Below are positions 19,283-31,734 of a DNA stretch of 64,000 nucleotides, in pieces. Below the pieces are notes generated by a model that saw only the letters and a program-made list of their open reading frames with translations, did no database searches and had not been told where the DNA came from. Each line of letters opens with the position of its first letter. The first letter of the stretch is position 1. The translations under genes and the position numbers were made by a program. This DNA comes from Diaphorobacter aerolatus (GTDB lineage: Bacteria > Pseudomonadota > Gammaproteobacteria > Burkholderiales > Burkholderiaceae_C), in the NCBI RefSeq assembly GCF_014489535.1, contig NZ_CP060783.1, forward strand, positions 4,671,501 to 4,735,500. Reading direction: 5' to 3'.

Positions 19283-20018
19283 GTTTCTCCGCACACTTTC
19301 TTTCCCGGCATTCGCGCTGTGTGCGCTGGCCGCGTTCAACGCGCAGGCCCAGCTTGCGCAAGCGCCGGACTTCGCGTCCAAGGCGCATGACCCCGACGGG
19401 ATGGCGGTGCGCACGCTGGCCTGCACGACGTGCCATGGCGCGCAGGGCAAGTCCACATCGAGCGGCTACTTCCCGCGTCTGGCGGGCAAGCCGGCGGGCT
19501 ATCTCTACAACCAGTTGCTGAACTTCCGCGACGGACGACGTGCGTATCCCACCATGTCATACCTGCTGGAGAACCTGACCGACGAATACCTGCGCGAAAT
19601 CGCCGAGCATTTCGCGGTGCTGGAAGTGCCGTATCCCGCGCCTTTGCCTGCGAGCGAGTCGGCTTCGGTGCTTGAACACGGACGCAAGCTGGTGTTCGAG
19701 GGTGATGCGGCACGCTCGCTTCCTGCCTGCGTGCAATGCCACGGCAAGGCGATGACCGGCGTTGCGCCATTTGTGCCGGGCTTGCTCGGCTTGCCGCGCG
19801 ACTATCTCAACGGTCAACTGGGCGCGTGGCAGTCCGGCAAGCGACATGCGCAGCAGCCTGACTGCATGGCGGCGATTGCGAGGCAGATGCAGCCCGAGGA
19901 CGTGAGCGCCGTGTCCGCGTGGCTTGCGGCCCAGCCGGTGCCGGATGGCGGCAAGCCGGTCGCGGCGCATGCACAGGCCCTGCCGATGCGCTGCGGTGGT
20001 GTGGAGGTGGCGAAATGA
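19275..20018 (+). CDS. Diheme cytochrome c (c4-like)
   Basis: 247 residues starting at GTG, with a signal peptide (FPAFALCALAAFNAQAQ) and two CxxCH heme sites: CTTCH (50-54) and CVQCH (152-156). This is the spacing expected of two cytochrome c domains. It is exported and should carry electrons in the periplasm. It overlaps the SDR stop at its start, and the triheme cytochrome ATGA at its end. Confidence 0.92.
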   Translation: MVKFLRTLSFPAFALCALAAFNAQAQLAQAPDFASKAHDPDGMAVRTLACTTCHGAQGKSTSSGYFPRLAGKPAGYLYNQLLNFRDGRRAYPTMSYLLENLTDEYLREIAEHFAVLEVPYPAPLPASESASVLEHGRKLVFEGDAARSLPACVQCHGKAMTGVAPFVPGLLGLPRDYLNGQLGAWQSGKRHAQQPDCMAAIARQMQPEDVSAVSAWLAAQPVPDGGKPVAAHAQALPMRCGGVEVAK

Positions 20019-21292
20019 AACGCTCATTCGCAATCCTGACCGGCTTGATTGCCGTGGCGGCAATCGGCGGCGTGGCGGTCTACCAATTGAATCGCCTGGA
20101 CGAATCACCAGTGAACGTTGCCGAGGCGGTGAAGCCCACAGCTGAACTGGTTTCCCGGGGCGAATATCTGGCACGCGTGGGCAACTGTATGGCCTGTCAC
20201 ACCGTGCCCGGCGGTGCCGCGTTTGCCGGTGGCCGCGCGATAGAGACGCCGTTCGGGGTCATCTACTCGACCAATCTCACACCGCACTCCGGCAACGGCA
20301 TTGGCGCATGGAGTTCGGCCGAATTCTGGCGAGCCATGCACAATGGGCGATCAAAGGACGGGCGGCTGCTGTACCCGGCGTTTCCCTACACCAGCTACAC
20401 GCAGGTCACGCGCGAGGACTCGGACGCGATCTGGGCCTATTTGCGCAGCCAGCCGCCCAGCGATCAGGCCAACCGGATGCACGCGCTTGACTTTCCGTTC
20501 AACACCCAGGTAGCGCTCGCTGGCTGGCGTGCGGTTTTCTTCCGCCCCGAGAAATTCGCGCCGCAAACCGCAAAGACGCCCGAATGGAATCGCGGTGCGT
20601 ATCTGGCCCAGGGATTGGGGCACTGCGCGGCCTGCCACACGCCGCGCAACGTGCTCGGAGCCACGCAGGAGGGTGCGGCATTTCGCGGCGGATTGATTCC
20701 GGTGCAGAACTGGTATGCCCCGGCGCTCAACGCACCGCAGGAAGCTGGCGTGGCTGAGTGGCCGGTAGCGGACATCCAGCGGCTGCTGCAGGTCGGTGTT
20801 TCGCCGCACGGCTCGGTGTCCGGACCGATGGCGGAAGTGGTGTTTCGCAGCACGCAGCATCTGAGTGATGCCGACGCGCGCGCCATGGCGGTCTATTTGC
20901 GCGAGTTGCCGCAGCAACAGGTGCCGGTGACGCCATCGGAGCCGCCAGCATCCAGCAGCATGGAGCTTGGAGCCAAGGTCTACCGGCAGTATTGCGCCGA
21001 ATGCCATGGCGAGAAGGGCCAGGGCGACGGGGAATCCTTCCCGGCGCTTGCGGGCAATCGCGCCGTGATCATGCACAGCCCGACCAATGTGGTTCGCATG
21101 GTGCTGCAAGGCGGCTACCAGCCAGCGACGGCCGCAAACCCGCGTCCGCAGGGCATGCCGCCGTTTCTGCATGTCCTTGGCGACAAGGAAATTGCCGCAG
21201 TCGTCACCTATATCCGCAACGCTTGGGATAATCGGGCATCCTCACTGGACGCGACGGACGTCTATCGCACCCGCGAACGCCGTGGCTCCTGA
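20015..21292 (+). CDS. Triheme membrane-anchored cytochrome c (alcohol-dehydrogenase cytochrome subunit type)
   Basis: About 425 residues with an N-terminal membrane anchor/signal (SFAILTGLIAVAAIGGVAVY) and three CxxCH heme sites: CMACH (58-62), CAACH (203-207) and CAECH (326-330). Three c-type domains in this order match the cytochrome subunits of membrane alcohol, gluconate or aldehyde dehydrogenases, which pass electrons to ubiquinone. ATG 20015 overlaps the previous stop (ATGA); a longer frame upstream is only overlap. The usual dehydrogenase partner is not in this operon. The neighbours are an SDR, a diheme cytochrome and a thioredoxin-like protein. Confidence 0.92.
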   Translation: MKRSFAILTGLIAVAAIGGVAVYQLNRLDESPVNVAEAVKPTAELVSRGEYLARVGNCMACHTVPGGAAFAGGRAIETPFGVIYSTNLTPHSGNGIGAWSSAEFWRAMHNGRSKDGRLLYPAFPYTSYTQVTREDSDAIWAYLRSQPPSDQANRMHALDFPFNTQVALAGWRAVFFRPEKFAPQTAKTPEWNRGAYLAQGLGHCAACHTPRNVLGATQEGAAFRGGLIPVQNWYAPALNAPQEAGVAEWPVADIQRLLQVGVSPHGSVSGPMAEVVFRSTQHLSDADARAMAVYLRELPQQQVPVTPSEPPASSSMELGAKVYRQYCAECHGEKGQGDGESFPALAGNRAVIMHSPTNVVRMVLQGGYQPATAANPRPQGMPPFLHVLGDKEIAAVVTYIRNAWDNRASSLDATDVYRTRERRGS

Positions 21293-21296
21293 ATGA

Positions 21297-21689
21297 ATGC
21301 CTGCCATGACAGTTTTGCGAGTTTCAGCTTCCCCTGCGGCACCGGCCGATGAGCGCCCCGTGCAGCGGGTGATCTGCCTGTGCGCGCAATGGTGCGTGGT
21401 CTGCGGCCAGTATCGGCCGCAGTTCGAGGCGCTGGCCGGGCAGTTTCCCGGAGTCGAGTTTCGCTGGGTCGACGTCGAGGATGAGGAAGAGGCGATGGGC
21501 GACTATGACGTCGAGACCTTCCCGACGCTGCTGATCGCCGAGGGCGACGAGCCGCGTTTTCTCGGCCCGGTCTTGCCGCAGCCGGGCTTGGTGGGGACGT
21601 TGCTCAAACGCCTCATGCACGAAGGCGTCCATGCGGCGGACGCGCATGCAGCGGAGTTGCTGGCACGCATCGTGCGCTCGCATTCCTGA
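21297..21689 (+). CDS. Thioredoxin-like protein
   Basis: 130 residues with a thioredoxin fold: redox motif WCVVC (32-36) after CLCAQ, then the beta strand VEFRWVDVEDEE and the cis-proline segment VETFPTLLI. There is no signal peptide, so it should be cytosolic. The VV between the cysteines is unlike the CGPC of housekeeping thioredoxin, and extra cysteines (CLC) precede the site. It starts 4 bp after the triheme cytochrome gene and closes the redox operon. A second in-frame ATG at 21306 is possible. Confidence 0.88.
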   Translation: MPAMTVLRVSASPAAPADERPVQRVICLCAQWCVVCGQYRPQFEALAGQFPGVEFRWVDVEDEEEAMGDYDVETFPTLLIAEGDEPRFLGPVLPQPGLVGTLLKRLMHEGVHAADAHAAELLARIVRSHS

Positions 21690-21779
21690 CGGTCTGGTCA
21701 ACGTCCGCTGTGAGGTTTTGGCATATCGGCCAATGCAAAATGCATGCCGCCGAGCTATGCAGGCAGTTTGCATTCGGGC

Positions 21780-21785
21780 TATAAT
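21780..21785 (+). promoter_or_regulatory. -10 element of the rimP operon promoter
   Basis: A consensus TATAAT lies 20 bp before a leader hairpin with a U-run. No good -35 is seen at 16-18 bp, so the promoter is called from the -10 box and position. Confidence 0.6.
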
Positions 21786-21804
21786 GCGAACTTCACGACC
21801 AAAC

Positions 21805-21833
21805 GGGCGGATCACCAACCGCCCCTTTTTTTT
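21805..21833 (+). terminator. Leader hairpin with U-run upstream of rimP (possible attenuator)
   Basis: GGGCGG (21805-21810) pairs with CCGCCC (21819-21824), followed by a run of eight T (21826-21833). It sits about 20-30 nt after the likely transcription start and about 80 nt before rimP. It has the form of an intrinsic terminator inside the leader of the translation operon. Confidence 0.75.
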
Positions 21834-21913
21834 GGGCGTTCGCTTTGCGAATTGAATCAAATTCGAAGGCGAATGCCCGATTGCGCTTTTGGGAAACAGG
21901 ACAGAGCACATCA

Positions 21914-22500
21914 GTGGCATTGCAGCAAATCGTTGAACAAACCGTGACCGGACTCGGCTATGACCTCGTGGAGATTGAACGCTCCGCAGGTGGCCTTCTG
22001 AGAATCACCATTGACCTGCCGTGGCAACCGACTGCCCCGCAGGAGCCAGCGGCTGAGCATTTCGTCACGGTGGAAGATTGCGAAAAAGTCACTCGCCAGT
22101 TGCAATTCGCGCTGGAAGTCGATGCGGTGGATTACACCCGCCTCGAGGTCTCGTCCCCGGCATCGACCGTCTCCTGCGTCACGAGGCGGACTTTGAGCGC
22201 TTTGAGGGCGAAGAAGTGGACATCACGCTCAAGGAGCCCGTGGGCGCCGCAGGCGGCGGTGTGATCAACGCCAATCGCAAGAAATTTCGCGGCACGCTCG
22301 AGCGGGCCGAAAACGGTGGCTGGCAAGTGGTCTGGAGCGATGCGCCTCCGGTCAAGCCCGGCCAGCGTGTGAGCAAGAAGCGCGAGCCCGCTCCGGTGCA
22401 GGCGCTGGGATTCACCTTGGATGAATTGCGCGAGGCGCGCCTGGCGCCCATTGTGAACTTCAAGGGGCGTAGCGCCAAACCAGGCCAGCAGGCGGGTTGA
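21914..22500 (+). CDS. rimP: Ribosome maturation factor RimP (apparent single-base loss)
   Basis: RimP helps mature the 30S subunit. The start is GTG 21914 (VALQQIVEQTVTGLGYDLVEIER), as in many betaproteobacterial homologues; longer in-frame starts have no family similarity. Near 22155-22158 (CCCC) the frame breaks: LEVSSP then should continue GIDRLLRHEADFERFEGEEV, which appears one frame over and runs to 22500. With one C restored the protein is about 195 aa, normal for the family. It is the first gene of the rimP-nusA-infB-rbfA-truB-typA operon. Confidence 0.92.
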
Positions 22501-22577
22501 ACGTTTGAAATAAGGGGACGGCACCGAAATGAAGTGCGGCTGCTGCCTCAAAGTGATTGAAACAGGAGAGTCGTCGA

Positions 22578-24062
22578 ATGAATCGCGAATTGTTGATGTT
22601 GGTTGAGGCCATTTCGCGTGAAAAGAATGTCGAGCGCGATGTGGTGCTGGGTGCCGTCGAGTCCGCTCTGGCGCAGGCCACCAAGAAGCTCTACAAGGGT
22701 GAGGTGGACATCCGCGTGGCTATCGATCGCGATAGCGGTAATTACGACACTTTCCGTCGTTGGCTGGTCGTGCCCGACGATGCCGGTCTGCAGAATCCGG
22801 ACGCCGAAGAGCTGTTGATGGACGCGCTTGACCGCGTGCCCGGTATCGCCGAGGGTGATTACATCGAGGAAGAGGTCGAGTCCGTGCCGATTGGCCGTAT
22901 CGGCGCGATGGCGGCCAAGCAGGTGATCCTGCAGAAGATCCGCGATGCCGAGCGCGAGATGCTGCTCAACGACTTCATGAGCCGTGGCGAAAAGATCTTC
23001 ACCGGCACCGTCAAGCGCATGGACAAGGGCGACATCATCGTCGAGTCCGGTCGTGTCGAAGGGCGCCTGCGCCGCAGCGAGATGATCCCCAAGGAAAACC
23101 TTCGCAATGGCGACCGCGTGCGCGCCATGATCATGGAAGTGGACCTGACGCTGCGCGGCGCGCCGATCATCCTCTCGCGCTCCGCACCTGAGTTCATGAT
23201 CGAGCTGTTCCGCAACGAAGTGCCCGAGATCGAGCAGGGCCTTCTCGAGATCAAGAGCTGCGCTCGCGATCCGGGCAGCCGCGCCAAGATTGCCGTGCTC
23301 TCGCACGACAAGCGCGTGGACCCCATCGGCACCTGCGTCGGCGTGCGTGGCACCCGTGTGAATGCGGTGACCAACGAACTCGCCGGTGAGCGCGTAGACA
23401 TCGTGCTGTGGTCGGAAGACCCGGCACAGTTCGTGATCGGGGCGCTGGCTCCCGCGAACGTGAGTTCCATCGTCGTGGACGAGGAAAAACACGCCATGGA
23501 CGTGGTGGTGGACGAGGAAAATCTCGCCATCGCCATTGGCCGTGGCGGACAGAACGTGCGTCTGGCTTCCGACCTGACGGGTTGGAAGATCAACATCATG
23601 GATGCTGCCGAGTCTGCCCAGAAGCAGGCCGACGAGACCGGCGCCGCACGCCAGCTCTTCATGGAAAAGCTGGATGTGGACCAGGAGATCGCCGACATCC
23701 TGATCGAGGAAGGTTTCAACAGCCTCGAAGAAGTGGCGTATGTGCCACTGCAGGAAATGCTGGAGATCGAGAGCTTCGATGAAGACACCGTGAATGAGCT
23801 GCGCGTGCGCGCCAAGGACGCCTTGCTCACCATGGAAATCGCACGTGAAGAGAGTGTTGACGGCGTATCGCAGGATCTGCGTTCTCTGGACGGCCTGACG
23901 CCCGAACAGATCGACAAGCTGGTAGCCGCCGGCGTGAACACTCGTGACGATCTGGCCGATCTGGCCATTGATGAACTGACCGAACTGACCGGACAGTCTG
24001 CTGATGACGCGAAAGCCTTGATCATGAAGGCACGCGAGCACTGGTTCACAGGTCAAGAGTAA
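22578..24062 (+). CDS. nusA: Transcription termination/antitermination factor NusA
   Basis: 494 residues. The N-terminal RNA-polymerase-binding domain begins MNRELLMLVEAISREKNVERDVV. An S1 domain (GEKIFTGTVKRMDKGDIIVES, ~130-200) and KH domains (VGVRGTRVNAVTNELAGERVDIV and IAIGRGGQNVRLASDLTGWKI) follow. The C-terminal helix-hairpin-helix repeats include LADLAIDELTELTG. It modulates pausing, termination and antitermination. The start is set by AGGAGAG at 22564-22570. It is followed 24 bp later by infB. Confidence 0.98.
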   Translation: MNRELLMLVEAISREKNVERDVVLGAVESALAQATKKLYKGEVDIRVAIDRDSGNYDTFRRWLVVPDDAGLQNPDAEELLMDALDRVPGIAEGDYIEEEVESVPIGRIGAMAAKQVILQKIRDAEREMLLNDFMSRGEKIFTGTVKRMDKGDIIVESGRVEGRLRRSEMIPKENLRNGDRVRAMIMEVDLTLRGAPIILSRSAPEFMIELFRNEVPEIEQGLLEIKSCARDPGSRAKIAVLSHDKRVDPIGTCVGVRGTRVNAVTNELAGERVDIVLWSEDPAQFVIGALAPANVSSIVVDEEKHAMDVVVDEENLAIAIGRGGQNVRLASDLTGWKINIMDAAESAQKQADETGAARQLFMEKLDVDQEIADILIEEGFNSLEEVAYVPLQEMLEIESFDEDTVNELRVRAKDALLTMEIAREESVDGVSQDLRSLDGLTPEQIDKLVAAGVNTRDDLADLAIDELTELTGQSADDAKALIMKAREHWFTGQE

Positions 24063-24086
24063 AGGTCAGGGAGGTACGAGCACAAT

Positions 24087-26947
<2,861 letters not shown>

Positions 26948-26977
26948 GGCGTCGTGCGCGAGCAAGACAGGAAGAGC

Positions 26978-27346
26978 ATGGCAGCGAAGAAGTCCTCAAC
27001 GCCCAACCGCGGCTTCAAGGTCGCGGATCAGATTCAGCGCGATTTGTCTGAACTGATCCGCGAACTCAAGGACCCGCGCATCGGCATGGTGACCCTGCAA
27101 GGCGTCGAGGTGACGCCCGACTATGCGCACGCGAAGATTTTCTTCAGCGTGCTCGTGGGCGATCCCGAAGCCACGGAAGAAGCGCTGAACCAGTCCGCGG
27201 GATTTCTGCGCAACAGCCTGTTCAAGCGTCTGCACATCCATACCGTGCCCACGCTGCATTTCCACTTCGATCGCACGCTCGAACGTGCGGCCGACATGAA
27301 CGCCTTGATCGCCAAGGCCGTGTCCTCGCGCGCCAAGGAAGACTGA
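26978..27346 (+). CDS. rbfA: Ribosome-binding factor A
   Basis: 122 residues, a KH-fold 30S maturation factor needed for 16S rRNA processing and cold adaptation. Seen: FKVADQIQRDLSELIRELKDPRIG, then VTLQGVEVTPDYAHAKIFFSVL and PTLHFHFDRTLERAADMNALI, all family hallmarks. ATG 26978 follows AGGAAG at proper spacing. It lies 30 bp after infB; truB starts 2 bp after its stop. Confidence 0.97.
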   Translation: MAAKKSSTPNRGFKVADQIQRDLSELIRELKDPRIGMVTLQGVEVTPDYAHAKIFFSVLVGDPEATEEALNQSAGFLRNSLFKRLHIHTVPTLHFHFDRTLERAADMNALIAKAVSSRAKED

Positions 27347-27348
27347 GC

Positions 27349-28341
27349 ATGAACGCGCCACGCACAAGGGTGCAGCGGCGCCCTGTGCATGGGGTGTTGC
27401 TGCTCGATAAGCCGCTGGGTTGGTCCAGCAACGACGTCCTGCAAAAGGTCAAGTGGTTGCTGCGCGCGGAAAAAGCCGGCCATACCGGCACGCTCGATCC
27501 ACTCGCGAGCGGCGTACTGCCGCTGTGCTTTGGCGCGGCCACCAAGTTCAGCCAGTTGCAGCTCGAAGCGCCCAAGACCTATGAGGCGATAGCACTACTC
27601 GGCACCACCACCACGACGGCCGATGCCGAGGGCGAAGTGCTCGAAGAGCGCGAAGTCACGCCCGCGATGCTGACTGCCGAACGCATCGAAGCCGTGCGCC
27701 AGCAGTTTCTCGGCCCGATCAGCCAGATTCCCCCGATGCACAGCGCATTGAAGAAAGACGGCAAGGCCCTGTACGAATATGCCCGCGCGGGTGTCGAGAT
27801 CGAGCGTCCGGCGCGCCAAGTGTCCATTCTGAGCCTGTCCATCGAGCCGATTCAGACAGCCGAGGGCCGATCCGCACTGCGCCTGATCGTGCGCTGCACC
27901 AAGGGCACCTACATCCGCACGCTCGGCGAAGACATCGGCAAGGCGCTCGGATGCGGAGCGCACCTCACGTTCCTGCGCCGCATCGAGACCGGCGGCATCG
28001 GCGTGGATCGCTGCGTCAGGCTTGCCGACCTCGAGGCCATGCCGGAGGCGGATCGCATGGCGCATGTGCATCCGGTTGAAACGCTTTTGGCCGGGCACAC
28101 CACTGTCACGCTGGACAGCGAAAATGCCGGGCGTTTTCTCTCGGGCCTGCGCCGCCGCGGTTCGTGGCCCGATGCGGATGCGGTCGCAGTGTACGGCGAT
28201 GCGCCGCACGCGCTGCTCGGAGTCGGTCATGTCACGGGAGGGGAGCTGGTGCCAGAACGCTTGCTCAGCCCACTTGAAATTCAACAAATTCTGGAAAACT
28301 CGCCGTCGGTTGAACACGGCACTTTGGAAACCACGCTATGA
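27349..28341 (+). CDS. truB: tRNA pseudouridine(55) synthase
   Basis: 330 residues. TruB makes pseudouridine 55 in the T-loop of tRNAs. The catalytic Asp is in GHTGTLDPLASGVL (Asp50); the KPLGWSSNDVLQKVKW start and the GTYIRTLGEDIG motif are present, followed by a C-terminal PUA-like part. It is tightly coupled to rbfA upstream, and its stop overlaps typA (ATGA). Confidence 0.97.
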   Translation: MNAPRTRVQRRPVHGVLLLDKPLGWSSNDVLQKVKWLLRAEKAGHTGTLDPLASGVLPLCFGAATKFSQLQLEAPKTYEAIALLGTTTTTADAEGEVLEEREVTPAMLTAERIEAVRQQFLGPISQIPPMHSALKKDGKALYEYARAGVEIERPARQVSILSLSIEPIQTAEGRSALRLIVRCTKGTYIRTLGEDIGKALGCGAHLTFLRRIETGGIGVDRCVRLADLEAMPEADRMAHVHPVETLLAGHTTVTLDSENAGRFLSGLRRRGSWPDADAVAVYGDAPHALLGVGHVTGGELVPERLLSPLEIQQILENSPSVEHGTLETTL

Positions 28342-30161
28342 GCACTCAAATCCGCAACATTGCGATCATCGCCCACGTTGACCATGGCAAGACCACCATG
28401 GTTGACCAGCTTCTGCGCCAGTCCGGCACGTTCGCCGAACACGAAAAAGTCGTTGACACCGTCATGGACAACAACGCCATCGAACGTGAGCGCGGCATCA
28501 CGATCCTCGCGAAGAATTGCGCGGTGAGCTGGGAAGGCACGCACATCAACATCCTCGACACACCCGGTCACGCGGACTTCGGCGGTGAAGTGGAACGTGC
28601 GCTGTCGATGGTGGACGGCGTGGTGCTGCTGATCGACGCGCAGGAAGGCCCGATGCCGCAAACGCGCTTCGTGACCAAGAAGGCGCTGGCGCTGGGTTTG
28701 AAGCCCATCGTCGTGGTCAACAAGGTGGACAAGCCGGGTGCGCGTCCCGACTACGTCGTGAACGCGGCGTTCGACCTGTTCGACAAACTCGGCGCGACCG
28801 ATGAGCAGCTTGATTTTCCGGTGGTCTACGCCTCGGGCATCAACGGCTGGACATCGCTCGAAGAAGGCGCTGCCGGCGAGCAATGGGGTCCCGACATGTC
28901 GGCCCTGTTTGACACCATCCTGAAGCACGTGCCTTCGGTGAAGGGCGATCCGTCCGCTCCGCTGCAGATGCAGATTTCGGCGCTTGACTACTCGACCTTC
29001 GTGGGTCGTATCGGGGTGGGCCGCATCAATGCCGGTACCGTGAAGCCCGGCCAGGAAGTGCTGGTCATGTCCGGCTCTGACGGCACGAGCTACAAGGGCC
29101 GTGTGAACGAAGTCCTGAAGTTCCAGGGACTTGATCGCGTGAAGGTGGCGGAAGCCGGTCCGAGCGACATCGTGCTGGTCAACGGCATCGAGAACGTCGG
29201 CATCGGCGAAACCCTGACCGATCCGAACAATCCCCAGCCGCTGCCGATGCTCAAGATCGACGAGCCGACGCTGATCATGAATTTCTGCGTCAACACCTCG
29301 CCACTCGCGGGTCGTGAAGGCAAGTTCGTCACCAGCCGCCAGATCTGGGATCGCCTGCAACGCGAACTGCGCTCCAACGTGGCTCTGCGCGTGAAGGAAA
29401 CCGACGAGGACGGCATTTTCGAAGTCGCCGGCCGTGGTGAACTGCACCTGACCATTCTGCTCGAAGAGATGCGCCGTGAAGGCTACGAGCTGGCCGTCTC
29501 CAAGCCGCGCGTGGTGTTCCGCGAGATCAACGGCGAGAAGTGCGAACCCATCGAACTCGTGACCGCCGACCTCGAAGAAGGCCACCAGGGCGGCGTGATG
29601 CAGGCGCTCGGCGAGCGCAAGGGCGAACTCGTGAACATGGAGCCGGACGGCCGTGGCCGCGTGCGTCTTGAGTACCGCATTCCCGCGCGCGGACTGATCG
29701 GCTTCACCAACGAATTCCTGAACCTGACACGTGGCTCGGGCCTGATCTCCAACATCTTCGACAGCTACGAGCCGCACAAGGGCGACATCGGTGGCCGCAA
29801 GAACGGCGTGCTGATCTCGATGGACGACGGTGAAATCTTCACCTACGCGCTGGGCAAGCTCGACGACCGTGGCCGCATGTTCGTGAAGGCCGGTGATCCG
29901 GTCTACGAAGGCATGATCGTCGGTATCCACAACCGCGACAACGACCTGGTGGTGAACGCCACGCGTACCAAGCAGCTCACCAACTTCCGCGTATCCGGCA
30001 AGGAAGACGCGATCAAGATCACGCCTCCAATCGACCTCACGCTCGAATACGGCGTCGAGTTCATCGAGGACGACGAGCTGGCTGAAATCACGCCGAAGTC
30101 GGTGCGACTGCGCAAGCGTCACCTGAAGGAACACGACCGCAAGCGCGCCTCGCGCGAGTGA
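28338..30161 (+). CDS. typA: Ribosome-associated GTPase TypA/BipA
   Basis: 607 residues, an EF-G-like translational GTPase affecting 50S assembly and stress responses. G1 AHVDHGKTT (12-20), the switch region RERGITILAKN, G3 DTPGHADFGGEVER, G4 NKVDKPGARPD, domain III and V segments (GRGELHLTILLEEMRREGYEL) and the BipA-specific C-terminal domain are intact. It overlaps the truB stop by 4 bp and is followed by a strong terminator, so it ends the operon. Confidence 0.98.
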   Translation: MSTQIRNIAIIAHVDHGKTTMVDQLLRQSGTFAEHEKVVDTVMDNNAIERERGITILAKNCAVSWEGTHINILDTPGHADFGGEVERALSMVDGVVLLIDAQEGPMPQTRFVTKKALALGLKPIVVVNKVDKPGARPDYVVNAAFDLFDKLGATDEQLDFPVVYASGINGWTSLEEGAAGEQWGPDMSALFDTILKHVPSVKGDPSAPLQMQISALDYSTFVGRIGVGRINAGTVKPGQEVLVMSGSDGTSYKGRVNEVLKFQGLDRVKVAEAGPSDIVLVNGIENVGIGETLTDPNNPQPLPMLKIDEPTLIMNFCVNTSPLAGREGKFVTSRQIWDRLQRELRSNVALRVKETDEDGIFEVAGRGELHLTILLEEMRREGYELAVSKPRVVFREINGEKCEPIELVTADLEEGHQGGVMQALGERKGELVNMEPDGRGRVRLEYRIPARGLIGFTNEFLNLTRGSGLISNIFDSYEPHKGDIGGRKNGVLISMDDGEIFTYALGKLDDRGRMFVKAGDPVYEGMIVGIHNRDNDLVVNATRTKQLTNFRVSGKEDAIKITPPIDLTLEYGVEFIEDDELAEITPKSVRLRKRHLKEHDRKRASRE

Positions 30162-30203
30162 TCCCAGGGCGACTGCGGACTCCGGCAGTACCCCGACAAA
30201 CAG

Positions 30204-30232
30204 GCGCGACTCGAAAGAGGTCGCGCTTTTTT
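30204..30232 (+). terminator. Rho-independent terminator after typA
   Basis: A GCGCGAC (30204-30210) / GTCGCGC (30220-30226) stem with a 9-nt loop is followed by six T, 43 bp after the typA stop. Confidence 0.85.
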
Positions 30233-30402
30233 GTTGCCTTTCGCGACTCGCGCTCGGTGTTCGGAGCTTCTATCGAACTGTTACCCTTCTGAGTTGTAAG
30301 TAATGACGCCAAAGTGCTTGCTCATTGTCATCAATTGTGAAAATATGCTTCGCCGTCGCGAACGGGTCGCCGCGGCATGGAGTGTCAAAAATTGAAGGAA
30401 AG

Positions 30403-31547
30403 ATGATGCAGGGCGTTCTCTCAAAGTTGCGGGTGGTGGGTCTGGGCTCGGCGGCGGTGCTGGTTGTCGCTGCGCTGGCCTCCTCCCAGCCTGCCAGGGC
30501 CGACATCGTGATCGGGCAGACCACAGCCGTCACCGGCCCTGTGTCCGCAAGCGTGGGCGAAACACTGGTGGGCGTGCGTCTGTATCTGGACAGCATCAAC
30601 GCCAAGGGCGGTGTCAATGGCGAGAAGATCAAGCTGATCACGCTCGACGATAAATTCGATCCCAAGCTCGCCGGTGAAAACGCCCGGCGCCTGATCGAGC
30701 AGGACGACGTCGTCGCGCTGTTCATGAGCCGCGCCACGCCGCATACCCAGGCCATCCTGCCGCATCTCGCCAAATACGGTGTCGCGCTCGTCGCGCCATC
30801 CACAGGGGCGATGATCTTTCACCAGCCGGTGAACCCGCTGGTCTTCAACGTCCGGTCCAGCTATCAGGCTGAAACCGAGAAGGCGGTGGAACACCTGCAG
30901 ACGCTCGGTCTGAGCCGCATCGCCATGGTGCATGTGGACGACAGCTTTGGCGAAGACTGTCTTGCCGGTGCGATGAAGGGCTTCGACAAGACCGGCCTCA
31001 AGCCTTTGTCGATCACCAAGGCCGACCGAAGCAAGCCCGACTACGCCACCATCGTGCCGCAGCTCATCAAGGAAAACGCCCAAGCCGTCATCTGGATCGG
31101 CTCGAGCGTGGCCGTGAGCGACGGCGTGAAGGCGCTGCGCAAGGCCGGCTCGGCCATGCAGGTGGTGACGGTGTCCAACAACGCCTCTTCCGGATTTGCC
31201 AAGCAGCTCGGCGATTCCGTGCGCGGCGTGATCGTCACTCAGGTGTTCCCCAGCGAACGATCCGTGGGCTATGCGATCAATCGCGAAGCAATGGCGTTGG
31301 CAAAGGCCAAGGGCGACGTCGAGATATCGCCCTCGGTGATGGAAGGCTTCGCGTCGGCCAAGGTGCTGGTTGAAGGCCTGCGCCGCGCCGGCCCGAAACC
31401 CACGCGTGAAAAAGTGGTGGCCGCGCTGTCGAGCATGAACCGCTACGACCTCGGCGGCCTGGAGGTAGGCTACAGTCCGACGACCACACGGGACTGAGCT
31501 TTGTGGACCTGTCGATCATCGATGCGAAAGGACAGTTCCGCCGCTGA
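30403..31547 (+). CDS. ABC transporter substrate-binding protein (apparent single-base loss near the end)
   Basis: A periplasmic receptor of the Peripla_BP_6 family. A signal peptide (LGSAAVLVVAALASSQPARA) precedes DIVIGQTTAVTGPVSASVGETLVGVRLYLD. ATG 30403 follows AAGGAAAG; the frame upstream is non-coding. The uncorrected frame ends at 31497 with EVGYSPTTTRD. With one base restored near 31477-31483 the tail becomes YSPTDHTGLSFVDLSIIDAKGQFRR ending at 31547, which fits the family; corrected length is about 381 aa. A terminator follows. There are no permease or ATPase genes nearby, so it is another orphan receptor. Confidence 0.9.
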
Positions 31548-31575
31548 TTTGACGACACGGTTTTTCAGACGCCCG

Positions 31576-31609
31576 ACGCCTCCAGCAATGCAAAGCTGGG
31601 GGCGTTTTT
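31576..31609 (+). terminator. Rho-independent terminator
   Basis: ACGCCTCCAGC (31576-31586) pairs with GCTGGGGGCGT (31595-31605) with one G-T wobble, followed by TTTTTC. It closes the receptor gene. Confidence 0.8.
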
Positions 31610-31734
31610 CTTTGCGGGTGGCTCGCTTGATATTCAAAACGTATCGAAAGGCCGATTTTTCATATTGGACAGCGACCATAAAGGCATCGAACATTGCGCT
31701 CACAACCGCATGAGCAGTTCAGGAGACAGTGCAG

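Noticed and set aside
28281..30134. A 617-codon minus-strand frame opposite typA
   Set aside because: Shadow of the highly conserved typA gene; no independent signals.
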